The notes under the pieces are model-generated. The model searched no databases, had not been told where the DNA came from, and was given only the letters and a program-made list of their open reading frames with translations. A DNA stretch of 64,000 nt, taken from the NCBI RefSeq assembly GCF_032670585.1, contig NZ_JAVQHL010000002.1:1054001-1118000 (forward strand), given 5' to 3'. This DNA is from Ostreiculturibacter nitratireducens. Lineage in GTDB: Bacteria > Pseudomonadota > Alphaproteobacteria > Rhodobacterales > Rhodobacteraceae. How positions within the stretch are numbered: the first letter of the stretch is position 1; each line of letters begins with the position of its first letter. A program made the position numbers and the translations under genes. This document shows positions 17,386 to 24,859 of this stretch, one piece after another.

Positions 17386-17994
17386 TTACCTGCGACGATC
17401 GCGCCGTGCGCTCATCGGCTGGAACGCCACGCCGACATGCGCCTCGCAATAGGGCTTGCCTGCTTGCGCGGGCAGGCCGCAGAACCAGAAATCCTCGGTC
17501 GCCGGGTCGCCAATCGGCCATTTGCAGGTCCGTTCGGTCAGTTCCATGAGCGTCAGCTTGCGCGCCTTCTTCTCCGCCTCCCGGACCGTGGCCATCGCCT
17601 CGGGGCTGATCTCGCCCGCCGAGGGCTGCGGCGGAAGCGGTTGGCCGGCTGGCACGATAGGCTTACGCGCGGCCGGCGCCGTTTGCGGCGCGGGGGCCGG
17701 CGCTGCGGCCGGGCGCTGCGGAGCCTCCGCGCGCTGCGGTTCACGCGCGGGCTTCTCCGGCGCAGCGGTTGCCGGTTCGGCGGCGGGACGTTCCGGTTCG
17801 GCCTTGGCTTTCGCAGGTTCCGCCTTCGCGGGCTGCGGAGCGCCGGCCACGCGGTTCGACAGGCCAAGGCGGTGCACCTTTCCGATCACGGCATTGCGCG
17901 TCACGCCGCCCAGCTCCTTGGCGATCTGGCTCGCCGACTGGCCTTCGTTCCACATCCTTTTCAGCGTCTCGACGCGCTCGTCGGTCCAGGACAT
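17386..17994 (-). CDS. gcrA: GcrA cell cycle regulator
   Basis: GcrA binds sigma-70 RNA polymerase and activates promoters with methylated GAnTC sites in alphaproteobacteria. The N-terminal 45 residues (MSWTDERVETLKRMWNEGQS, then ASQIAKELGGVTRNAVIGKVHRLGL) are the GcrA DNA-binding helix-turn-helix. A long Ala/Pro/Glu-rich linker follows, ending in the sigma-interacting end region (RTCKWPIGDPATEDFWFCGLP, GKPYCEAH). 202 residues fits the family. Start at 17994; the longer frame from 18069 is not supported. It probably stands alone. Confidence 0.95.
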   Translation of the reverse strand: MSWTDERVETLKRMWNEGQSASQIAKELGGVTRNAVIGKVHRLGLSNRVAGAPQPAKAEPAKAKAEPERPAAEPATAAPEKPAREPQRAEAPQRPAAAPAPAPQTAPAARKPIVPAGQPLPPQPSAGEISPEAMATVREAEKKARKLTLMELTERTCKWPIGDPATEDFWFCGLPAQAGKPYCEAHVGVAFQPMSARRDRRR

Positions 17995-18111
17995 TTCTGA
18001 CCTTTTCGGGGTTGGCCGCCACGGCCGAGAGGGCGTGGCGCGCGGGTCTTGTATCGTTTCGCACGGCATTCTAGCCGGGAGCGTTTCAGATACAAGCGCA
18101 TAGCCCGGATT

Positions 18112-18831
18112 TCAAGGTTGCCGGGCGGTTTCGGCGCAGGCTTCTTCCGAATCGAGGGCGTTCAGCGCCTGGGTCAGCTCCGCCTGCGCGGCCCGGATCG
18201 CTTCGTTGCCGGTTCCGGCCGGACTGATCGGCCGCTCGGCCACATGGACCTTCACGCGCGAGAAGGGCAGCGGGATTTCCATGTGATCCCAGCGCCGTGA
18301 CAGCCTGAGCGCCGGGCGGGCCTCGAAGCTCACGGGCAGGGCGAAGGTGCCAAGGCCCGCGGCGATGCGCAGGGCGCCGGACTTCGCCTTGCGCCGGGGG
18401 CCAAGTGGGCCATCGACCGCGATCGCGGCGAAGCCGCCGTCGCGGCTGAGCGTGCCGACGAGGCGGCCGAGCCCCTCGTGGTGGCCGTCCCCTTGCGTGA
18501 GGAGGGCGCGGTTCCCGTAGCTTTGGGCGATACCGGCGATGACGCGGCCGCGCGGAGATCGGGAGGCGACGATCACCGCTCCACGGTTGCGACTGAAGAG
18601 GAAGAGCGGCACGTATTTCTCGTGCCAGAAGGCCAGCACGAAGGGCCGCCCCTCTGCCTGGACACGGTCCAGGCGGGCGATCTCGGCCCGGTCGACACGC
18701 AACGACGCGCCCCAGAGTCGCAGGAGGGTCGTGGCAAGAAAGACGACAATCCGCTGCCGCAGGCTGAGGCCGAGGCTATCGCCGTCGCCTGCCCCGGACA
18801 GGCTTGGGGCGGCGTCAGGTTTCATTTCCAC
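18112..18831 (-). CDS. DUF374 lysophospholipid acyltransferase family protein
   Basis: A 239-residue membrane-associated protein of the DUF374 group, related to lysophospholipid acyltransferases. It has an N-terminal hydrophobic helix (RIVVFLATTLLRLWGASLRV), an acyltransferase-like AFWHEKYVPLFLFSR motif in the catalytic His position, and GGFAAIAVDGPLGPRRKAKSGALRIA as the conserved core. The substrate is unknown; a role in lipid A or phospholipid acylation is possible. Its start overlaps the 3' end of the glycosyltransferase gene by 17 bases. Confidence 0.85.
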   Translation of the reverse strand: MEMKPDAAPSLSGAGDGDSLGLSLRQRIVVFLATTLLRLWGASLRVDRAEIARLDRVQAEGRPFVLAFWHEKYVPLFLFSRNRGAVIVASRSPRGRVIAGIAQSYGNRALLTQGDGHHEGLGRLVGTLSRDGGFAAIAVDGPLGPRRKAKSGALRIAAGLGTFALPVSFEARPALRLSRRWDHMEIPLPFSRVKVHVAERPISPAGTGNEAIRAAQAELTQALNALDSEEACAETARQP

Positions 18832-20095
18832 CCGGAAGGACGGCTTCGCCCAGTGCCTGGACGATATTCCAGAGGATCTCTCCCTCTGCGACGACCACGC
18901 GCCATGCGCTGCTCCACTCGGCTTCGTCCCTTTCGCGTTCCGGTTCGTGCGCCGCGATGACGTCCCGGTAGAGCGCGAGCATGCGGTCGGCCATCACCTC
19001 GACCGAAAAGCTCTTCACGCGGTGCAGCGCCGCCTCGCGCATCGCGCCGTAGGTGGCGGCGTCCATCGCGGCGATCCGCCCCAGCGCCGCTGCGAAGTCC
19101 GCGTGGGATGCGTCTTCGGCAAGAAGGAAGCCCGTCTCGCCCTCCGCCACCGCTTCGCGCGCGCCCGGCGCGTCAAGCGCGACGAGAGGACACCCCGCCG
19201 CCATCGCCTCGCTCAGCACGATACCCTGTGTCTCGGAAAGGGAGGCAAAGGCGAAGACGTCAAGTGCGGCGTAGAAATCCGGGAGGTCGCTGCCCATCTG
19301 GATTCCCGTCAGATGTAGCCGCGATGCGAGGCCCTCGTCCTGGAACCGCGCCGCGATCCGGGGTTTCAGGTCTCCTTCGCCAGCGATCACGACATGGGCC
19401 ATGGAATTGGCCTTCAGAAACGCAATCAGCGCTTCCGCCAGGTAGTCGAGGTTCTTTTCCGTGGCGAGCCGTCCGAGGTGGCCCGCGACGAAGGCGCCTT
19501 CCGGCAGGCCCAGCAGTCGCCGTGCCCGGGCGCGGTCGCCGCTCGCGAAATCCTCCAGAACGATGCCGGTGGGGATCACCCGAACGGGCCGCTTGACGCC
19601 CCTTTCGATCAGCATTTCGCGGATGCTTTCACTTGGCGCCACGACGGCATCGCAAAGGTTGCAGTAGCCGACGGCAAGGCTCCACATCGCCCTGCCAATT
19701 CGCTCCTTCGCGACGGTCAGGTTCCGTGCATAGAGGTCGAAGCGGGTGTGGTTCGTGTCGACGATCGGAATTCCACGCTGGGCCGCGACCCGAAGCGCCG
19801 TGTCGCCCAGAAGGAACGGATGGTGCGAATGCACGATGTCGGGCGCGAACGCGTCGATCTCGTCGCCTATGCGTCGGCTGAGGGGGATCGGGACGGAATA
19901 GTCAGATCCGCTCACTTGCTGAAACGCGGGGAAGCGCAGGACCCCTTCGCTGTCCTCCTCGCCGCCCTCGAAGGACGGCGCGACGATAAGAACGCGGTGA
20001 CCCCGTTCACGGAGCGCGTTCGCCACCAGCGTCACGCTGCGTGCGACCCCGCCGACGTGAGGCAGGAAGGTGTTGGTGAACATCAGGATATTCAT
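18815..20095 (-). CDS. Family 4 glycosyltransferase
   Basis: A 426-residue GT-B enzyme. The N-terminal acceptor lobe begins MNILMFTNTFLPHVGGVARS and has DIVHSHHPFLLGDTALRVA. The donor lobe has HLGRLATEKNLDYLAEALIA and the EX7E-type signature SLSETQGIVLSEAMAAGCPLVA. Closest in style to GT4 enzymes of the mannosyl- or digalactosyl-diacylglycerol synthase type. The DUF374 acyltransferase downstream overlaps it by 17 bases, so the pair may build or modify an envelope glycolipid. That is inference. An FnrL box lies about 70 bases upstream. Start ATG 20095; an extension to 20137 is possible. Confidence 0.87.
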   Translation of the reverse strand: MNILMFTNTFLPHVGGVARSVTLVANALRERGHRVLIVAPSFEGGEEDSEGVLRFPAFQQVSGSDYSVPIPLSRRIGDEIDAFAPDIVHSHHPFLLGDTALRVAAQRGIPIVDTNHTRFDLYARNLTVAKERIGRAMWSLAVGYCNLCDAVVAPSESIREMLIERGVKRPVRVIPTGIVLEDFASGDRARARRLLGLPEGAFVAGHLGRLATEKNLDYLAEALIAFLKANSMAHVVIAGEGDLKPRIAARFQDEGLASRLHLTGIQMGSDLPDFYAALDVFAFASLSETQGIVLSEAMAAGCPLVALDAPGAREAVAEGETGFLLAEDASHADFAAALGRIAAMDAATYGAMREAALHRVKSFSVEVMADRMLALYRDVIAAHEPERERDEAEWSSAWRVVVAEGEILWNIVQALGEAVLPGGNET

Positions 20096-20150
20096 GAAGC
20101 CGTTCTCGGTACTCTCCCGTCCGTCTGACAGTCCCAACCTGTTCCGTGCT

Positions 20151-20190
20151 GCGCGCCCTTGCGTTGACCTGCATCAACGCAAGGGCGCGC
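20151..20190. repeat. 17-bp perfect inverted repeat between divergent genes
   Basis: GCGCGCCCTTGCGTTGA (20151-20167), a six-base spacer CCTGCA, and the exact reverse complement (20174-20190). The centre contains an FnrL consensus box. It sits between the glycosyltransferase (reverse) and helix-hairpin-helix (forward) start codons; transcripts from either side could form the hairpin. Confidence 0.9.
20164..20177. promoter_or_regulatory. FnrL-type site TTGAC-CTGC-ATCAA
   Basis: An exact match to TTGAY-N4-RTCAA. The centre is 63 bases from the HhH start and 75 bases from the glycosyltransferase start, so either promoter could have it at -41.5. It probably confers oxygen-dependent control. Motif evidence only. 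Confidence 0.6.
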
Positions 20191-20232
20191 CTCAGAGGCC
20201 AACATTAGTGCAAACTTCGCGGGAGGCACAGG

Positions 20233-21135
20233 ATGGGGGGAACGACCGGGGCCGCTTCCGGCGCGAAAGGTCCGGAAGACCGCGCCGTGCCCGAGGAGAA
20301 CCGCCGCATCGCCGGTATGCTGTCGGATTACGCCGACCTCCTCGATGAACAGGGAGAGGACGGCTTCCGCATCCGCGCTTACCGCGCCGCTTCCGAAACG
20401 GTCGGCGCCGAAACCCGCCCGCTTCGGGATATCCACGACGAGGGTGGGCAGGCAGCACTTGTCGCGATGCCCACGATCGGGAAGGGGATCGCCGGGGCGA
20501 TCGCGGAGATGCTGAGATCCGGGCGCTGGGCGCAGCTCGACCGGCTCAAGGGCGAACTGTCGCCGGAAAAGCTCTTCCGCACGCTGCCGGGCATAGGGCC
20601 GAAACTCGCCGAGACCCTGGCGGACGACTACGGCCTTGAAAGCCTAGAACAGCTCGAGACGGCGCTGAGTTTCGGCACGCCGAAGATCGCCGGGATAGGG
20701 CCGCGAAGGCGCAAGGCGCTTCTGGCGGTTCTGGCGGACCGGCTCGGCCGGCCGCTGCAACGGCGCCGGGCCGAAGGGGTGTCGGAGCCGCCGGTGGCGA
20801 TGCTTCTGGAGGCGGATGCGCTCTACCGCGACCGTGCGGCCGCGGGAAAGCTCAGGAAAATCGCGCCGAAGCGGTTCAACCCGTCGGGCGAGGCGTGGCT
20901 GCCGATCATGCATGCCCGCGAGGGCGACTGGCACTTCACCGTTCTCTACTCGAACACGGAACTTGCCCACAGGCTCGGCCGGACGGACGACTGGGTCGTG
21001 ATCTACTTCCAGGAGGGCGAGGGGCCCGAAGGGCGCTGCACGATCGTCACCGAGACGCGAGGAGAGCTGGAGGGAAGGCGAGTCGTTCGCGGGCGCGAAG
21101 AGGACTGCGCAGAACATTACGCCGGAAGCGGCTGA
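20233..21135 (+). CDS. Helix-hairpin-helix protein, PolX N-terminal-like
   Basis: A 300-residue cytosolic protein. Residues about 20-175 resemble the N-terminal 8-kDa and HhH region of PolX/DNA polymerase beta: NRRIAGMLSDYADLLDEQGEDGFRIRAYRAA, then the two hairpins MPTIGKGIAGAIAEML and LPGIGPKLAETLADDYG, and GPRRRKALL. The polymerase palm is missing; instead the C-terminal 100 residues carry RFNPSGEAWLPIMHAREGDWHFTVLYSN, ending VVIYFQEGEGPEGRCTIVTE. It probably binds structured DNA. No nuclease motif is visible. The ATG at 20233 has a GGGAGG site 13 bases upstream. Confidence 0.75.
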   Translation: MGGTTGAASGAKGPEDRAVPEENRRIAGMLSDYADLLDEQGEDGFRIRAYRAASETVGAETRPLRDIHDEGGQAALVAMPTIGKGIAGAIAEMLRSGRWAQLDRLKGELSPEKLFRTLPGIGPKLAETLADDYGLESLEQLETALSFGTPKIAGIGPRRRKALLAVLADRLGRPLQRRRAEGVSEPPVAMLLEADALYRDRAAAGKLRKIAPKRFNPSGEAWLPIMHAREGDWHFTVLYSNTELAHRLGRTDDWVVIYFQEGEGPEGRCTIVTETRGELEGRRVVRGREEDCAEHYAGSG

Positions 21136-21332
21136 GCCGGCGCCATGTGCAAGTGACGGCGCGGGGAAAGGCCAATCAAGGAACCGCTCATCGCCCCGGA
21201 AGACCCCATGGAATTCATGGCTTCGGCCCCCGTCGACCGATCACATAATGGCCCCAATCCCTGCTGGCCGGGCCTTATTGTCGCCCATATTGCGTGGTGT
21301 CTCAGGAGGTGTCGGAGTCCCCGTTCCGGGCT

Positions 21333-21352
21333 CGTGGCGCGGGCTCGCCACG
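21333..21352 (+). promoter_or_regulatory. Hairpin in the leader of the first PBP-OmpA gene
   Basis: CGTGGCG, loop CGGGCT, CGCCACG lies 23 bases before the start codon at 21376 and could form in the mRNA. The 240-base gap before that gene holds no other recognised element. Confidence 0.35.
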
Positions 21353-21375
21353 CCCGGTCGACACTTGAGGTTAGG

Positions 21376-22998
21376 ATGGCGTCCCGTTTTCCCATGCCGC
21401 ATCTGGCGATCTTGCTGATCGCAACATCCCTGGGCCTTCCGGTGCCAGCCGTTGCGCAGGAAGTTCTGCTGAGAGGCAAGCAGAGTCAGCTGAACATCAG
21501 CGGCACGCTGGTTTCGGCCGAGGGCGGAATGTTCGTCGTCCGGACGGCGATCGGGGAATTCGAGATCGAACGGAAACTCGTGACCTGCGAGGGCTCCGGC
21601 TGTCCGAAACGGCGGGGACCCGCCTTTGCCCTCGATCTCGCCAGCGAGAGCAGTCTTGCCCGCGGATTGATCCCGATCCTCGCGGAGGGTTACGCGGCGA
21701 GCCTCGACGCGGAGGCGATCGCGACGGATGCGGCTGGAAATCCGGTTGATCCGGCGGCCGCCGGGCCCGGCGAGGACGGCAAGAGCCACATTGCGTTCGT
21801 TGACTACGACGGCCAGCCCGTTGCGCATCTGGGCATCCTCGAGGCCAACGGGATGGAGGCTGTCGAGGCGCTGGTGGCCGGCAGGGCATCGCTTCTGTTC
21901 CAGAACGAACGCGCCACCCGGAAGGCCCGTGCGATGGTTGCGGAGGCCGGTCTCGGCGACCTCGAGTCCCCCGATCAGGACCGGGTCATGGCGCTGGAAG
22001 GTTATGCGGTCGTCGTGAACCCGAAGAATGCAGTCGGCGCGATAACGATCGAACAGGCGGGCGACATTCTCGCGGGCCGGATCACGGACTGGTCCGAACT
22101 TGGCGGTGCCCCGGGGCCGATCAACGTCTATTCGCTTGCCGAGGGCATGGGTGCCTTCGATTCCATCAGCGAGGCGCTCCTGTCCGGCAAGGCGGCGGAC
22201 CAGGATGCGGCGCGGATCATCACGCTTGCGCCCTCGTCCCGGATCGTTGCCGACACGGAGGAACTGACCGAAGCGGTGGCGAACGACGAGGCGGGCGTCG
22301 GCATCGTGAGCTACTTGAGCCGGAGCGACACGCGCCCGCTTCCGCTGACCAACGAGTGCGGCATGACGTTCTATGTCTCGCCCTTCACGATCAAGACCGA
22401 GGAATACCCCCTGGCCCGCCGCGTCCATGTCTACAGCCTCCCGCAGCCGGAGGGGCAGGCCCAGGCTTTCCTCGACTATCTCCTGGGCCCGGAGGCCGAC
22501 GAACTCGTCCAGAGGGCGGGGCTCGTCGGGCGTGACGTGCAGTCCGAAATCCAGATCGACGCGACCGATCGGCTCGCCACAGCGGCGGCGGCGGCGACGG
22601 ACCCCTACGAAAAGGGCCTGATGCAGGAACTGATCGACAAGCAGGGCCTCCATGAGCGCCTGACCACCACATTCCGCTTCGCGCCGGGCTCGGATGCGCT
22701 CGATCAGCGCGGCCAATACGAACTCGCGCGGCTCATCGCTTACCTGAAACAGCGTGCGCCCGCCGAGGTCGTCGCCGTCGGCTTCACCGATGACCGGGGG
22801 CTTTTCGACGCGAACCTCGCCGTGAGCGAACAGCGCGCCGGGCAGGTTATCCGGTGGATCGAAGCGGCAGCGGCGGAAGCCGGGATCGAGGGCATCCGTT
22901 TCTCCGCGGTCGGATACGGTGAAATTTCGCCCGTCGCCTGCAATTCCAGCCCGCGTGGGCGCGCAAGCAACCGGCGGGTCGAGATCTGGATCCGGTGA
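21376..22998 (+). CDS. Periplasmic substrate-binding/OmpA fusion protein, copy 1
   Basis: A 540-residue precursor with a signal peptide ending VPAVAQ (about residue 28). Next comes a small beta domain of about 55 residues with a Cys pair (ISGTLVSAEGGMFVV, then TCEGSGCP). A PstS-like phosphate-binding-type fold follows (about 85-390: AITIEQAGDILAGRITDWSE, CGMTFYVSPFTIK). The C-terminus is an OmpA peptidoglycan-binding domain (TTFRFAPGSDALDQRG, NLAVSEQRAGQVIRWIE, SNRRVEIWIR). It probably sits at the cell wall and senses or holds a ligand. No ABC transporter is adjacent. The second gene is a clear paralogue. Start at ATG 21376 with GAGG upstream. Confidence 0.85.
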   Translation: MASRFPMPHLAILLIATSLGLPVPAVAQEVLLRGKQSQLNISGTLVSAEGGMFVVRTAIGEFEIERKLVTCEGSGCPKRRGPAFALDLASESSLARGLIPILAEGYAASLDAEAIATDAAGNPVDPAAAGPGEDGKSHIAFVDYDGQPVAHLGILEANGMEAVEALVAGRASLLFQNERATRKARAMVAEAGLGDLESPDQDRVMALEGYAVVVNPKNAVGAITIEQAGDILAGRITDWSELGGAPGPINVYSLAEGMGAFDSISEALLSGKAADQDAARIITLAPSSRIVADTEELTEAVANDEAGVGIVSYLSRSDTRPLPLTNECGMTFYVSPFTIKTEEYPLARRVHVYSLPQPEGQAQAFLDYLLGPEADELVQRAGLVGRDVQSEIQIDATDRLATAAAAATDPYEKGLMQELIDKQGLHERLTTTFRFAPGSDALDQRGQYELARLIAYLKQRAPAEVVAVGFTDDRGLFDANLAVSEQRAGQVIRWIEAAAAEAGIEGIRFSAVGYGEISPVACNSSPRGRASNRRVEIWIR

Positions 22999-23039
22999 GC
23001 GTGGTCGAGGCGGCTCTCGTGAGACGTGGGGTGTTGAAG

Positions 23040-24629
23040 ATGAAGAACTCCAAGGCGGCACTTCTGGGATCGCTTTCTCTTGCGGCGCTGATCCTGGCCG
23101 GCCCTGTCGGCGCGCAGGAAGTGCGGATCCTTTCCGGGGACGGCAGCATCGACATCACCGGAACGCTCCTTTCCGCCGAGGGCGGCCAGCTGGTTCTGTC
23201 GACGCCGATCGGGGAAATCACGGTCGACCAGAGCCTCGTCACCTGCCAGGGGGAGGCCTGCCCGGTCGTCAGGCAAGCCGACGTCGATTTCACCCTTTCC
23301 GGCCCGGCCGACGTTTCCGAGATGCTGGTGCCGGTCCTGTTCGACGGCTTCGCCGCGCGTCAGGAAGGCCACGCGGAGGTTCTGGACGAGGCGGGGGCGG
23401 CGGTCGCGGAGGCCGATATCGCGGGAACGATACGGCCCGGATCGGTGGTGCCCATTCAGGTTCATGACGAGACCGGCGCGGTAACCGCGCGGGTCGGCAT
23501 CCGGGAAGTCGCGGACGGCGAAGGCTTCGGCCTTCTCGCGGCGGGCGAGGTCGAACTGGCCTTCTCGAAAGTGGCCGCGACGCCGGCGGATCTCCGAAAT
23601 GTCAGGGACGCAGGCGGTGGTGACCTGACGAGCTTCGAACAGGAGGACCTCGTCGCGCTGGACGGTCTGACGATCATCGCCCATCCCGACAACCCGGTCC
23701 CGAGCCTCACGATGGCGGAACTTTCAGGCATCCTCGCCGGAGAGATCGTGAACTGGGCCGAAGTGGGCGGGCCGGACGCGCCGATCGGCATCTATGCGCA
23801 TGCGGATGCGTCGGAGGACGTCGCGGCTCTCCTGCTCGATCCGGTGGAAAAGGCGCTGTCAGCCGCTGCGAAGGTCGTTGCCTCGGCCGAGGAACTCACC
23901 GCGGCAGTCAGTGCCGATCCTCACGGGATAGCCGTCACGGGGTTCCATCTGCGCCGCAATGCCCGGGCGATCCCGATCCGGGACGAATGCGGAGCCATCA
24001 TTGCGGCCTCGCCCTTCACGATCAAGAACGGAGAATATCCGCTCGTGCGGCAGGTCACCGCCTATCGGCATGGGGCCGCAAGCGACGTCGCGAACGAATT
24101 CGCCGGTTTCCTCGACAGTCCCGCACTTGACGGCCTGGTCGCGAAATCGGGCTTCATCGACCTGTCGATCGTGCCCGAGGGGGAGGCTTATGCCGCAGGA
24201 CGTATCGAGGCACTGCGGACCACGCCCGTCGAGCCCGCCGCACAGGAACGGCTGGCTGCGCTTGTTCCCGAACTCGAACAGGTCGAGCGTCTGTCCACGA
24301 CCTTCCGCTTCCCGCCGAAATCCAGCGTTCTCGACAATCGTGCCCGCCGGGACCTCATCAGGCTTGTCCGCCATGTCGGCAAGACCAAGCCCTCGAAGCT
24401 CTATGTCGTCGGGTTTGCCGATCGTGGTGGCTCGTTCAAAGTGAACCAGCGGCTGGCGCAGGAACGCGCTACACAGGTGGCGGCCGAGATCGCGGCGGCC
24501 GCGACGGGCGGAGAACTGGATGGTGTCGCCGTTGAAGTGCAGGCCTACAGTGAGCTGCTTCCGGTGGCCTGCAACGAGACATTCGAGGGCCGCTCCATTA
24601 ACCGTCGTGTCGAGATCTGGGTGAAATAG
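23040..24629 (+). CDS. Periplasmic substrate-binding/OmpA fusion protein, copy 2
   Basis: A 529-residue protein with the same layout as the gene before it. After the signal peptide (cut near GPVGAQ) comes the small Cys-pair domain ITGTLLSAEGGQLVLSTPIG with TCQGEACP, then the PstS-like domain (TMAELSGILAGEIVNWAEVG; CGAIIAASPFTIKNGEYPL), then an OmpA domain (STTFRFPPKSSVLDNRARRD; SINRRVEIWVK). The tandem pair arose by duplication and has since diverged. A GTG at 22995 would give a GTGA overlap with copy 1; ATG 23040 is chosen because the signal peptide starts there. Confidence 0.85.
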   Translation: MKNSKAALLGSLSLAALILAGPVGAQEVRILSGDGSIDITGTLLSAEGGQLVLSTPIGEITVDQSLVTCQGEACPVVRQADVDFTLSGPADVSEMLVPVLFDGFAARQEGHAEVLDEAGAAVAEADIAGTIRPGSVVPIQVHDETGAVTARVGIREVADGEGFGLLAAGEVELAFSKVAATPADLRNVRDAGGGDLTSFEQEDLVALDGLTIIAHPDNPVPSLTMAELSGILAGEIVNWAEVGGPDAPIGIYAHADASEDVAALLLDPVEKALSAAAKVVASAEELTAAVSADPHGIAVTGFHLRRNARAIPIRDECGAIIAASPFTIKNGEYPLVRQVTAYRHGAASDVANEFAGFLDSPALDGLVAKSGFIDLSIVPEGEAYAAGRIEALRTTPVEPAAQERLAALVPELEQVERLSTTFRFPPKSSVLDNRARRDLIRLVRHVGKTKPSKLYVVGFADRGGSFKVNQRLAQERATQVAAEIAAAATGGELDGVAVEVQAYSELLPVACNETFEGRSINRRVEIWVK

Positions 24630-24762
24630 GCGACCCCGGCGGCCGCCTGAAGGTTATGGCGGCACTCGGAAAACACTCAAAAATTCAATGTCTTGAAGCT
24701 CGCTTCACGTCAGAAAGCTCCGGGACTTCGCGGGCCCCTGCCTCATTGTTGGCATTTTTTGA

Positions 24763-24774
24763 ACAATAAATTGT
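24763..24774. promoter_or_regulatory. AT-rich palindrome before the Ser/Thr kinase
   Basis: ACAAT-AA-ATTGT in an AT-rich island of an otherwise GC-rich 230-base gap, with a further ATTGTT copy at 24745-24750 that could pair with it. TTGGCA at 24750-24755 could act as a -35 element. A promoter or operator for the kinase operon is likely here, but exact boxes are unclear. Confidence 0.35.
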
Positions 24775-24859
24775 ATCGGTTTCCTGCAATAAGGGGACGG
24801 GTAATTACGGCCTTGGCGGCGCAAGCCGATTCTCGGTCGTTTTCACAGTGGGGGTTGGT

